Below are positions 10,801-22,100 of a stretch of 64,000 nucleotides of DNA, piece after piece. The DNA is taken from positions 3,596,001 to 3,660,000 of the forward strand of contig CP126203.1 in NCBI GenBank assembly GCA_030272155.1, written 5' to 3'. The stretch comes from Tetradesmus obliquus (taxonomy: Eukaryota; Chlorophyta; Chlorophyceae; Sphaeropleales; Scenedesmaceae). The notes beneath the pieces are model-generated. The model saw nothing but the letters and a program-made list of their open reading frames with translations, did no database searches and was not told the DNA's origin. A program made the translations under genes and the position numbers. Numbering within the stretch: the first letter of the stretch is position 1; each line of letters starts with the position of its first letter.

Positions 10801-13775
10801 TGCAGCTCTCTACCGGCAAACCGCCAAATGCTACTAGCCCCCAGTAGGGGTATGGCCTAGCCAGGGCCTAGCAAGGCTTAGTTATGCACAGCCGTGCGGG
10901 CCACAAAGCCGATGGCTGCAGCCATACGCTGGCGCACGATGATGCAGCAGGTCAATCCAATCAGTTTCAGACGCAAGTCGCATTGCTAGAGCATTAACAA
11001 GCATGCACAGCTTCACCCCACAACATTGTTACAACATGCCTGCTCTACAACAGAAGGGAACTTTCATGATGTGCATCGCACCTGCCACAGTGCCAGCAGG
11101 CGGTCCACATTGGCGTGGTGCAGGAAGAAGATAGGGTCGAATGCAGCCACCTCTGGGTAGCCCATGTGGCCTCCATTCCCACCAAGTGTGTCGTGCACCT
11201 ATGACAGCAGTGACAGCAGGTGCCGAGCCAAGGTGCACGCGGCTATGGCAGTGAGGAAGGCAAAGGCTTTGAGCAAGCAAGCAAGCCCACCAGTTCTCAC
11301 AGCCGCTGTGTGTGAATGCCGCACGTCACAACAGCTAGTGAATAATTGTCGTTTCGCAAGCTGCCGTGAACAAACAAACATTGCCGCTTCAGCACACTTA
11401 CACTATAGCTAGCAGCAACAGCATGGATACGCCAGCAGGCTTAAGGGTGTGTGAGCAAGCCGCTCGCAGGGCTGTGCATGCATAACAATGTACCAGTAAA
11501 ACACTCACCTGGTCGTGCACACCCTCCAGGGACGCTGTGCCTGTGGTATGGTTGCTGAACTCCCTCCAGTTGCCCACGGCAAACATCTTTGACAGGCGTG
11601 GCCTGAACTTCAGGGACACGCTCTGGAGCATGTTGTACTGCAAGTCGTATGCCTGCACAAGTGCATGGGCCGTGTTGGTGAGAGTGCTGACATGCGGCGA
11701 GGCTGTTGCATGAGCGTGGTTGGTCACATGTACATGTACATGTAGTGTATGTGAACACACCACGCGTAGCTCATTCATTCATTGTAGTGTTTGTGAGTTC
11801 AGATCTGGACGCCATCCAGTGGAAGCTTGCTCGTACACGATTATAAGCAGCGCCATGAGAGCAGCACCAGCAGTGACAGTAACAGCAGCAGCGGCGGCCG
11901 CAACAACACTAATGCATGCAACATTGCAATGGCTGGAAACCTAATGCATGCAACATTGGCTGGAAACCTCAGCAGACGTCACTGTGGCTATAACCCGGCA
12001 GTTAGTATTGGGCCACATAAGGGACCGACCTGTGGAGCAATATGCTCTCACGCGGCCTGGCAGCAGAAGCCGGCCTATGCATCTGGGGCAGTCGGCCCGC
12101 ATGCAGCCCGGCAGCAGTAGCCGACAAAATCCAAGTTTTAACATCAAGCAAGATGGCTCTCAGGCGGCCTGGCATTGGTTTCCATTTGCAGCTGACTTTA
12201 AGGCGTCCGTGTCAACGCGTAGTTGGACAGGAATGAGTTCTACAATAGAGCTCATAGGCACAGCCAGGCCTGTCCTTGTACTCCTGCAAAGCGCAAGGAA
12301 AGGCATAGGCTTAAGCAAGCTTGCCTGATTTTGATGCGCATATGCATGGTTTGGAAACTGTAACTTGGCGCACTTCAGGTCCATGTTGCTGGCCTCTTTT
12401 AGCAGAGACGTAAGTTTGCTGTGCCGCACCTGGCTCTCGTAGTTGTTGTCTGGGTACCTGACTGTTGCGTAGCCCTTTGGCGTGTAGGGGTAGCTCATGG
12501 ACGGCACCTGCAATCACATAGCGATGCACATCAGTGAATGCACATGAAATGACTGGACGTGGCAGGCAAGGTAGGCGAAGCTAGCTAACTCCCGGCCCTC
12601 TGGATGGCGCAGCTCAAGTCACTTGGTGGTGCATTTTACCACCCTGTCAGTTCAGCCATTGCGAGTCTCATGGACAGATGTGGATGTGGACATAGTGTAG
12701 AGAGCTGGTAGGAATGAAGCTGCGACTACGCAGCTCTGCTTGTGCACCTTAGCTTGCAGCAGCCCGTTTCTTGCCATGCGGCCATGATCACCTGATACTT
12801 TGGGCGGCTCATGGGGTTAAAGATGTCGGAGCTTGTCTGCACGTCCCCCAGGTCCTCCTGCACCACCACCGCCTTCAGAGGGTTGGGGATGTTCATCTGC
12901 AAGCCATAGGAAGCAGAAGTTACAACAGCGCACATTGCATCTGATCAGCATGCCGTTGAGCCGTCGCCTGGCCGTCGCAAAACACTGAGTAACACACAAT
13001 TCTGAGCGTGGCCAGGCCATGCCAGCGTTGAGCTGGCAGCGCTGCAGCCTAGCCGCACACACAGGCAGACTTGACAGCATCATCTTTCTATGCGCCGGCG
13101 GTTCCACACAGGGGGCATGTGTCACATCGTTGTTTACTTGCTGCAGTGTTCTGACTGTGCTACACACTCCCATGCATAAACTTGCCATGCAAAGGTCTGT
13201 GTAAGGAAATTGGCCAAATTAGCATGGTAGTACATTGCCATGGTTCATGGCTTTCAAGCTGAGGGCTTGTGGACTAGTGCTCAGCAGTGCTGCTGTACAG
13301 CACATGTACTGCTGGCGAATCGACTTGAACTGTTGCTGGCACTTGTCATGCTGCAGCGCAACCTGACATGGCAACACTCATTTCCTCATGCAACACGGCG
13401 CAGAATGTGGCAGCCAGCTAGCCGGCTAGCTAAGCTGTACAGCAAATTTGCGCGCTAGGGCCCCTAGGCACTCAGTGCCTGCAGGCTGCAGGTGGTGCTG
13501 CTAGTGAATGCCAAGTGCAGGCCATCAAACAGGTGCAGTTGGTTGTTCTTTTGAAATCTTCGAATCGTCTTGCACTTTCAAACATTGCTTTGGTAGGCAG
13601 CAAGCGAAACTGCCAATCAACACTCACTGGCGTATTTCTTCACCAGTTCAGCCTTGACATCGTCGCAGGTACGCTTCACCACTTGCTCCGACACACTTGA
13701 AAATACGAAGAGTATCAGTATAAGGCATATCACGTAGCATGACGATGCCCTAGCCGGCAACAGCATGCGCATCAT
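7802..13775 (-). CDS. Secreted tyrosinase-like protein with CuB site and C-terminal domain but no visible CuA site
   Basis: Eleven exons close in phase to 526 residues: 13775-13644, 12896-12792, 12507-12430, 11652-11509, 11198-11082, 10665-10453, 10084-10010, 9756-9573, 9237-9083, 8486-8391, 8083-7802. The chosen ATG starts [12 protein letters not shown] followed by a hydrophobic stretch, a good signal peptide. [16 protein letters not shown] precedes the copper-B region: [11 protein letters not shown] and [15 protein letters not shown], the HxxxH and HHxxxD signature of type-3 copper enzymes. Further on come HLGYTYPEL and a domain resembling fungal tyrosinase C-terminal domains ([18 protein letters not shown]). 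Tyrosinases oxidise phenols. The three CuA histidines expected before the third exon were not found in 12900-13620. The 12430 donor could instead lie some 60 bases later, and the first junction is the least certain. Confidence 0.75.
10307..10341. repeat. Two adjacent perfect palindromes in a tyrosinase intron
   Basis: CAAGAACATGTTCTTG at 10307-10322 and CAAGTCATCATGACTTG at 10325-10341 are each perfectly self-complementary and lie three bases apart. Function is unknown. Confidence 0.75.
12218..12345. repeat. Dispersed intronic repeat, copy 1
   Basis: This segment of a tyrosinase intron aligns with 40267-40386 in the GH32 gene: both share GCGTAGT, ATGAGTTCT, CCAGGCCTGTCCTTGT, CATAGGCT and CAAGC-TTGCCTG in the same order and orientation, with scattered differences and small indels. 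Weaker matches to its right part may exist near 9875 and 11262. It is probably a non-coding mobile or amplified element. Confidence 0.7.
13411..13490. repeat. Cluster of four short palindromes
   Basis: AGCTAGCCGGCTAGCT (13416-13431), CTAGGGCCCCTAG (13455-13467), AGGCACTCAGTGCCT (13466-13480) and GCCTGCAGGC (13477-13486) follow one another in the first tyrosinase intron. All are perfect or centred on one base. Confidence 0.75.
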
Positions 13776-14470
13776 CTTGAATAACTTCTGGCACCGTGTC
13801 GCAACATACTCAATCGGACTTGCAGCCTTTAACAGCAAAACCGTGCACTGCAATATACCATGGTGCGAACTCAGTATGTTACGAAACCGATGAACGGGCT
13901 GGTACAAATCGCTGATAATGACACGTCGTCAGGGGCGTACCACTCTGGCTGCCTGCAGATGCCGTCCAGCTGCTGCACATATTGATCATAAGGATGTCGT
14001 ATGATACGACATCGCTCCGTCATGTCATCAGCACTGCCCATGAACAGCGGCAGCTGCAGATGCAGCACACTAGGGGTAAATCAATCCAAGACAACACCCT
14101 CACACTGCATGCATAATCCTATCTAGCTGCTGCACATAGCACGTCTGCTCAGCCCTATGCTGTTCTGTAACGTGATGTACAAAAACACAAATATAGCCCT
14201 CAAACTGCGTATGTCTTGCCGTCCAGCTGCTGCACATCCTTATACGACATCAGCTCCTGCATGTCTTCTGGACTGCCCATGAACAGCGGCAGCCGCTGGT
14301 GCAGTTTGGCGGGCTGGATGTCCCGCAGCCGCTGCTTGCCGTCGCTAGAGAGGCCAAGTTGCTGCACACCCTTGCAAAACATCAGTTCAACATGTCATTC
14401 CAACACCCCGCGACCCAACCCACCGTGGGTTGCCGTGACGGCAACAGCAGCACGCTTACTCAGCTCAAAC
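13776..14470 (-). repeat. Tail echoes of the last FBPase exon, filling the tyrosinase-FBPase gap
   Basis: Two partial copies of the terminal exon lie downstream of its stop. Copy A (about 14207-14371) reads [20 protein letters not shown] and later [13 protein letters not shown], ending KTYAV and a stop. Copy B (about 13895-14060) keeps QLPLFMGSADDMTE but then diverges. They could sit in the 3' UTR of the FBPase transcript or act as an alternative last exon; copy A keeps an open frame. No other gene is seen here. Confidence 0.85.
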
Positions 14471-16472
14471 CTATACCGTGTATGTCTTGCCGTCCAGCTG
14501 CTGCACGTCATCGTATGACATCAGCTCCGTCATGTCATCCGGGCTCCCCATGAACAGCGGCAGCCGCTGGTGCAGCTGTGCAGGTTTGATATCTCGTAGC
14601 CGCTGCTTGCCGTCACTGGCGATGCCGCCAGCCTGCTCACACAGCAGCGCCAGGGGATTGGCCTCGTATACAAGGCGCAGGTGGCAGCGGGGGTTCATGC
14701 ACACACCTACAGCATTATATACACAAGCGGTATGAGGCACAATTCTCGATATGCCGGGCGGCAGCCGCAGGTGGCAAATTCATGCACACACACCTGCAGT
14801 GGTTTGAATACATCTGATCAAATTTGAAAGGTGGGTGGGTGGCTCACACAGCAGCGCCAGGGGGTTGGCCTCATACACGAGGCGCAGGCGGCAGCGCGGG
14901 TTCATGCACACGCCTGCGGCACATATACACAAGCGGTATGAGGCACAATTCACATTGTGGGCGACCAGCCGCAGGCGGCAGCTTCATGCACACATCTGCA
15001 ACGTTTTCATCTGTTGATGAAACTGAAAACAGGCGGGTGGCAAGCACAACCACACCGCTCACCTCCGTACAGCAGCGTCCGGTGGAAGTCTCCTACCAGG
15101 GAGCAGATGTAGCGCGCACTGTACGGCTTGGGGTTCTGGCCCTTGCAGTGCCTTGTACAGTAAACATATCAGCCAGCGCACTGCACAGCTGACAATGCAA
15201 CCACACGGCTCTTGCAGGCCACTCTTTCAGCTGTGCAACGCAGCCAAAGCCGTTGTAATGCAAAACGCAGCTCACCTCCGTACAGCAACGTCCGGTGGAA
15301 GTCACCAACCAGCGAGCAGATGTAGCGCGCGCTGTACTGCTTGGGGTTCTGCCCCTTGCCCTGCCGTATGGCCTCAATGTATGCCTGCAGCCCTTTTGGC
15401 CAGTCGTGGAAACGGGCATCATTCACGCTGTAGATCTGCCCTCGCTGTGGTATCTTTATGTTGGGGTGGGTCAGCAGGAACTCGCCACACAGGGGGTCCA
15501 GGGTGAACCCGTGGGTGCCCTGCAGGCGTACATAACATGCCAAGCAAGTGGGCAGTGTGTTATTTGCTGATAGAAACTGCTTTGGAAGTATGCACGGTGT
15601 CAACGGCACTGCTGCGTGTGTGTAAGCAAGTGTAGATCTGCCCCCGCTGCGGGATCTTTATGTTGGGGTGTGTCAGCAGGAACTCGCCACACAAGGGGTC
15701 CAGAGTGAACCCGTGCGTGCCCTGCAGGCGTCAGCACATACGTATACATAACATTGCTGAGATACATGCGCTTCTGAGCACTACGAACCCAGACAGGTGT
15801 GTGTTGGCGGTGTTCATTCTTTATTAGACACACACGCCCCTTTTTGGTCAGCCACTCACCTTCCACTGCAGCTTATGCTAGCTTGGCTGAGGAGTGCAGC
15901 GCAAAGAGCGGCAGCCATGTGATGCACAAACAACAGAAGCATAATCCATTTCCTTAATGCAATTGATGCAGTTGGCGTTTGGAACAGCCTTAGTTTAGGA
16001 ACCGCACGCACTTGGCCCGTAGAGATGACCAGCATGGTGGCTGAGGATTACAGCGCAGAGCCGGCCATGTCATGCAAAAACACCAAAAGCAAACCTCTTC
16101 TTCAATGCAATTGATGCAGTTGGCAATGTGAACAGCCTTAGCACAGGAAGCACACTCACCTGCCCCATGGAGATGACCAGCATGGTGGCTGAGGAGTACA
16201 GCGCATAGCCGGCAGCTATGTAATGCAGCCTACCAAATGCAGTTGATTTCATTAGAAACTGGTGCAGTGAGCATCGTAAACATCTGAATACTGAAGATCA
16301 CACTCACCTGGCCAGTGGAGATCACCAGCATTGTGGCTGAGGAGTACAGCGCATAGCCGGCTGCCACCAGCTCAGTGCCAGGCTGCAGCGCTGCTGCTGT
16401 TGCATCCAGCTTGTCACTGCCTGCAGCTGCTGAAGTTTTGTAGACGCCAAAGATGGTGCCTGTGCAGCGACC

Positions 16473-16512
<40 letters not shown>

Positions 16513-16834
16513 CAGCAGTAGCAGCAGCAGCGTCAGTGTCAGGCGGTCAAGACGTACCAGGACGAGCAGTTCCGAGAGTGACAAGTGTTTATCTTGCATC
16601 AAGGAATTGTGCAGCAGAGCTGGTAGTTTAGCAGGATCGCTGCTGCTGCAGCTCTGTCACGGCACTGCTTACTCAACGCTACTGTTCATTAACATCCCTG
16701 GCGTTGCCGCAACAAACTGTACTAGCAACCGCGGCCTGGTCCCTGGTGCTGCTGCTGCACACCTGTGGGAATGGCTGCGTCAATGTTCCTGCTGCCATCT
16801 AGCGGGTCAAACACAACCACGTAGCCGCCACCAC

Positions 16835-16865
<31 letters not shown>

Positions 16866-18483
16866 GCCTCTGCTGCATAGCATTGCCTCATCATCCTCCT
16901 CACTGGCCAGCACTGCCACCTGAGGGTTGGCTGAGAGCACTGCCTTCATTATGTCATTCTGCAGCAAACACAATTACAGAATAGCAGCGCTGTTTGACCT
17001 TACATACACTCTTTCACGCAGCATGCTTGTTAAGGCACGCAGGGTTGCCTGGTTATAGTTCGGTGTATGCAGCATTGTCAGCGCGATGCTGACAGCGCTG
17101 GTGTCGCCACACTACGTGCACTGCGTAGCTGCAAGCCAGTCTGTTGGGTCACCAAGACAGCATTCATGCGGCTGACAGCACCACATGCTCAAAGCCCACA
17201 CTGTTACTAGCAAGCAAGGTAACACATGCAGCAAACTATCCTTGCATTCTTGCTTCATTTGCCGGCTCACCGCAACGACGTCTAGCTTCTTCTGTGTGTC
17301 GCCGCTGCCGCCGCCCTGCTGCTCCGCCACCCCAAACAAGCCCTCTAGGCCAGCAGGCCAGGTTCAGAAATGCCAGATGCAGCTGACAGCACCGCATGCA
17401 ATTGCTGTACAAGCATGCTTAAGCTTGAGGCAAGCAAGCACAGGCAGAAAACATTACTCAGCTTCTACTCCACAGCAAGGTTGCCTGGCGATCGCTGCTA
17501 GCTCACCGCAACAACGTCAAGCTTCTTCTGTGTGTCGCCGCTGCCGCCGCCCTGCTGCTCTGCCACCCCAAACAAGCCCTCCAGGCCAGCACGGGACACC
17601 TTGCCGGCTATCTGCTTGACTGCCACTGCCACGCTTGACAGTAGCAGCGCCAGGCTCTGAGCAGAATCTGCAGACCGCAGCAGCAACGAATACATGAATG
17701 CAGCATCACATGCACCGCTGGCCAGCAGCAGGCTCTGAAAAGACTCTGCAAATGGCAGCACATTGCAATGTTGCTGCAGCATACGCAGCAATTCTGGACA
17801 GCAACAGCGCCAGGCTCTGGGCTGACTCTGTGTATCAGGATGCATGAGCAGAGCGGCTGCATTGCTGAGAAAGTGCTGCGCGTGCAGCTATGTCGCTCAT
17901 GAGCTGCTGCTGGCTTGTGGTGCAAAAGGATGTGCAGGTTTGCGTATGTGATGTGTAGTGGGCAGTGGGCCGATGCCAGTGGGCACAGCCTGCTGTGCAT
18001 GCCAGGCTGACAGTGCCCTTTGTGCAAGCATGTGTGCACGTAAAATATCATGTTGCCTGTTGAGACTCTGCGTCTTTGAGAGGTTTTTTTGTCTCCTCTC
18101 CATGGTAACTTGTGCTGTGCAACGCAGCTGCAGCTTTCGTGTTGTACATGCTGCTGCTTCTGTGCTGAGCAGTACATGCACGCCAACCCACAAAAGGGCT
18201 CCCAGCCGCAGCTTGCTGCACGCCCACCTGCTGGTGCATTGGCTGCCACAAATCCAGTGAGGTCTAAGGGTGCAGCTCCAGGCGTGTTCTGTGCTTCTTG
18301 TGCAGTAGCAGCACAGTACATGCTGCCTCTCTGCTGTAGCTGCTGCACCCTAGGCCTAGCTGCTGTTACAGTGCCTTTCAGCGTTGTGCAATGTCCAATT
18401 ACTACTGATAGTTGAGATCGAGAGCAATGCGCGGACGTTGCTGCTGATTGAGAGGAGCTAGAACGCAATCCCAGCAATGCCAT
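14471..18483 (-). CDS. Plastid fructose-1,6-bisphosphatase, redox-insensitive class II type
   Basis: Six exons close in phase from ATG to stop, giving 414 residues: 18483-18228, 17667-17507, 16958-16763, 16459-16308, 15519-15276, 14706-14471. It hydrolyses fructose-1,6-bisphosphate to fructose-6-phosphate. The first 50-60 residues ([17 protein letters not shown]) are Ser/Ala/Arg-rich like a chloroplast transit peptide. Diagnostic motifs are [39 protein letters not shown] (metal and phosphate site), [41 protein letters not shown] and [15 protein letters not shown] instead of GSSN and the lack of the cysteine-bearing regulatory loop point to the class II plastid isoform (family knowledge), so thioredoxin control is not expected. 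An Ala/Gly run is inserted after EDDEAM. Four of the five introns contain partial exon copies. Confidence 0.93.
14840..14925 (-). repeat. Head echo of the last FBPase exon
   Basis: A close copy of the exon start and its preceding intron, reading [20 protein letters not shown], about 210 bases upstream (in transcription) of the real exon at 14706. The intron flank is also conserved, so the duplication is fairly recent. Confidence 0.88.
15060..15125 (-). repeat. Tail echo of FBPase exon 15276-15519
   Basis: A copy of the exon end ([19 protein letters not shown]) followed by GTGAGC, about 215 bases downstream of the original. Together with the head echo at 14840 it suggests that a roughly 210-bp block spanning exon end, intron and next exon start was tandemly duplicated. 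Confidence 0.88.
15640..15728 (-). repeat. Head echo of FBPase exon 15276-15519
   Basis: Copy of the exon start ([20 protein letters not shown], then [10 protein letters not shown]) with its CTGCAG acceptor, about 200 bases upstream of the real exon. It ends abruptly after QIY with no donor. Confidence 0.88.
15880..16235 (-). repeat. Three tail echoes of FBPase exon 16308-16459, increasingly decayed
   Basis: Copies at about 16157-16235 ([19 protein letters not shown] with donor), 16014-16075 (one base changed in the Tyr codon region, stop-containing) and 15880-15920 (fragment) follow the real exon at intervals of about 150 bases. The gradient of decay gives a relative age order. Confidence 0.85.
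16483..16530. repeat. CAG trinucleotide array beside a splice acceptor
   Basis: About ten CAG units and then interrupted CAG/TAG units lie in the intron just upstream (in transcription) of the FBPase exon at 16459. On the transcribed strand it reads CTG repeats that form part of the pyrimidine-containing tract. Confidence 0.8.
17255..17340 (-). repeat. Tail echo of FBPase exon 17507-17667
   Basis: A near copy of the exon end ([20 protein letters not shown]) with GTGAGC donor lies about 240 bases downstream. It lacks the [14 protein letters not shown] start of the real exon. Confidence 0.88.
17690..17845 (-). repeat. Two head echoes of FBPase exon 17507-17667
   Basis: The exon start (around [11 protein letters not shown]) is mimicked at about 17775-17845 and 17690-17740, each preceded by a sequence like the real acceptor region. 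Both diverge after a few codons. Confidence 0.65.
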
Positions 18484-18983
18484 GTTCTGTTGCAGTTTAA
18501 TTCTGAGTGCAGTCTTGCATCAGCTGATACGGTTGTGGTTTTCGACGTAATACTGTTTTGGTCGTTCCAAAAAATTGTCAATGTGCAGCACATGTCACCC
18601 AGAAGTAAGGTGGCACCCTTGGAGTGGGTGACCTGGCAACAGGGTTCTGGCACCAATGCCCGCCGTCTTGAACATGCAACTGTGGCAAAAGCGATTTCTA
18701 TACGGTGCTTGAATACATACAGCCCTAACGATGATGCAGAGCGTAGCCAGCCCGTACACTACTGTTCAAGCAAGGCAGTTACGCCACGACACCAGTGACA
18801 TAACTGACACACCCAGGTGCTGTGGGATGCCTTCCAGCACACTAGGCACAGCGCGTCAGCCAACTCCAGTACCACTGTGGCTTTCTTGCTTTTAAGCATT
18901 GCAGGCACACCATAAGATAGCGCTGTCGAGTGCCCTAATCAAATAAGCTACTGCCACACTGCAGATGATACACACCTGGGTGC
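18484..18983. other. Intergenic region upstream of FBPase and downstream of TruB
   Basis: About 500 bases lie between the FBPase start codon and the TruB stop codon, both on the minus strand. It should hold the FBPase promoter and the TruB 3' end. No TATA box or TGTAA (minus) was recognised with confidence. Confidence 0.5.
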
Positions 18984-19080
18984 TCAAGCTGCCGGCTGCT
19001 CTGCTGCTGCCGGCTGCTCTGCTGCTGCTGGTTGCTCTGCTGCTGCCAATTGCCCCGCTGCTGCCGGCGCATCTGCTGCA

Positions 19081-19127
<47 letters not shown>

Positions 19128-22100
19128 GCCCTTGCCGCGTGCTCTGCCCTTGTTGTTGCGTGGCCGCTTGTTGTAGACTCCCCTGGGCTGCCACGGCTTG
19201 AATTCCTCTTCTGTCCCGCCCTGCTTCTCCCTGCAGGCAGAACATAAGGACCCAAAAGACGTGAACACATGCACTATTTTGCAGTCATGTGGTCTAAGAT
19301 TCACCTGGGTGCTTGCACGTGCATGCTGCTGTCCCGCTCGGCAACCCCAAAACCAATGATTGTGAGTACTTGCTCCTGACCCGCTCATCAGGCAACGAGG
19401 TGATGCTGCTTTTTTTAACATCATGCAAGACCTATCCTATATCAAGAGCTTGTCCACCAGCACCTGCACATCCCACGCCACATCAACCCTGGCCTCTTCA
19501 ATCGCCTCTCTCCGCAGTGTCTTCAATGCCAAATTTATCATGTAAAAAAGCCACCGCTATATGCCATCCCATCCCAAAACAGGGCTCACCTGATAGCAGC
19601 AAAGAGCTTGTCCACCAGCACTTGCACGCCCCATGCCATATCAACCCTGGCTTCTCCAATTGCCTCTCGCCGCAGTGCAACAAGGTGGCCTGTGGTGCCC
19701 AGTGAGGTGGCCAGGTCATGACCAGACCCTAAATCACATCTTCAAATCCATCTTGAATGCGACCCCACATGTCATCCCATCTCAAATCAGGCTCACCTGA
19801 TGGCAGCAAACAGCTTGTCCACCAGCACCTGCACATCCCACGCCACATCAACCCGTGCCTCTCCAATCGCCTCTCTCCGCAGTGCCACCAGGTGGCCTGT
19901 GGTGCCGAGTGATGTGGCCAGGTCATGGCCCAGCGTGCGGATGTAGGTGCCCTTGGTGCAGCCCACGTAAAAGTGCACAAGCTGGCGGTCGCTTGCATCC
20001 CTGCAGCAGTGCATGCATGGAGTTGCATGTGTTAAGAGGCACTGGAGTGGTACGCAAATTTATTGATCCTTGGTGCAGCCTGCGTATGCACATACGCATC
20101 AGCTGGCGGTCGACTGAGTCCCTTCCCTGCCGCAATAAGGGATCAAGTGAACAGTTTGGTGTGTGGTAGGGGGCGCCAGGGTGCGGATGTAGGTGCCCTT
20201 GGTGCAGCCCACATAAAAGTGCACCAGCTGGCGGTCCGCCGGGTCCCTGCGGCAGGATACAACAAAGCAACTGAAGGTATGTACGTTAGCAGGCATTGGA
20301 ACGGTCCTCGGTGCGGATGTAGGTGCCCTTGGTGCAGCCCACGTAAAAGTGCACCAGCTGGCGGTCGGCTGGGTCCCTGCAGCAATAAGGGATGAAGTGA
20401 ACAGCGTTGTGTGTTGAGGGGCCCCAGTGTGCGGATGTAGGCGCCCTTGGTGCAGCCCACATGAAAGTGCACCAGCTGGCGGTCGGCTGGGTCCCTGCAG
20501 CAGCAAACCAAGAGTGAACAGCGTTGTGTGTGTTAGGGGGTGCCAGGGTGCGGATGTAGGTGCCTTTGGTGCAGCCCACACAAAAGTGCACCAGCTGGCG
20601 GTCGACCGGGTCCCTGCAGCTTTATATGGTATGGTAGCTTCAGACGTGTCAGGAGGCATCAGGGCCAAAGAGACTCAGCTATTGGTGCCGGTGGTGCAAA
20701 TTCAAACGCCAACGTCTTGAGTGATCGAGACGCTTGAATTTTTGGCAAATACGCGACATGTGTGCATGACAGATGTGTTTACCTGTGCACGTCGAAGCGT
20801 GTGATGGTGACTGGCCGTGCAGGCCGCTCCAGAGCAAACAAAGAACAAGCGCATCTGCAGCACATGCATGTCTGCATGTACAGACTTGCTCACCTGTGCA
20901 CGTCGAAGCGTGTGATGGTGACTGGCCGAGCAGGCCGCTCCACAGTCACGCCAGCACGCGCCAGCTCGTGCAGGCGCTGGCCCTGGTGGTGCAGCGCGCT
21001 GAACATGGGCGGCACCTGCTCGATGTCACCCGTCAGCTTCTTGGCTGCCTCAACAAGCTGCTCATCTGCGTAAACAACCGCAGCAGACAAGCGACACACA
21101 GTACGACGGCAGGCTGTGAGGTTATGCAGCTCGCTGAACATGGGCGGCACATGCTCAATGTCGCCCGTCAGCTTCTTGGCTGCCTCCACCAGCTGCTCAT
21201 CTGCAGGAAGCATGCGACAGCGGGGCCAAAGGGTTGCATAGGCAGCTATGCGGTGTCGTGAAATTGTGTTACGTGGCTGCTTGCGTAAGCCGATCGCCTG
21301 CAAAAGAGAGCAGCAACAGCAGGTGAGAGGCGTGATGTGAGCGCGGACCAGCTCGTGCAGGCGCTGGCCCTGGTGGTGCAGCGCGCTGAACATGGGCGGC
21401 ACCTGTTCGATGTCACCCGTCAGCTTCTTGGCTGCCTCAACCAGCTGCTCGTCTGCAGGAAGCATGCGGCACATTGGCAAAAAGGTTACAGCGGCAGCTG
21501 CTCAGTGCCGTGATTCTGCGACGTGCCAGCTTGCGCAAGCCGATCACCTGCAAAAGAGAGCGGCAACAGCAGGCAACAAGCGTGACACGAGCTCCGATCA
21601 GCTCGTGCAGGCGCTGGCCCTGGTGGTGCCGCGCGCTGAACATGGGGGCACCTGCTCGATATCGCCAGTCAGCTTCTTTGCTGCCTCAACAAGCTGCTCA
21701 TCTGCACAGAAGAAGATTCAAGGAGGGCAATCACCAGGCACCCAAAGCGGCTGTGATGGCGCCAGTCGGCTTTCTGATGCTTGAATCAGCTGCTCATATG
21801 CAAGAGGAGACAGCAGCAAGACATCAAGCAATGACGCCAAACAGCACGCTGAACATGGGGGCACCTGTACGTTGCTGGTCGGCGATACATCTTGCCATTG
21901 TATCCATCAGTGTACAACGCTTTCACACGCACTGCATTCGGCCGTGCCACACCTGTGATGTGCTCCCAGGGCAGCCGCTCATTCACTTCCAGCTCCGCGT
22001 CCAGGCTGGGCGTGCCCTCGCCCAATTTGAGTGTGCCGCTGTATTCCTTGTGCGCTGCCATGAAGCCCTCAATCGACTTGGTGCCAAGACCTGCAGGCAA

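Noticed and set aside
12240..12300. Possible tyrosinase exon reading [13 protein letters not shown] on the minus strand
   Set aside because: It looked plausible after a TTTGCAG acceptor, but the same DNA recurs at 40290-40340 in an unrelated gene, so it belongs to the dispersed repeat. The phase also does not fit the flanking exons.
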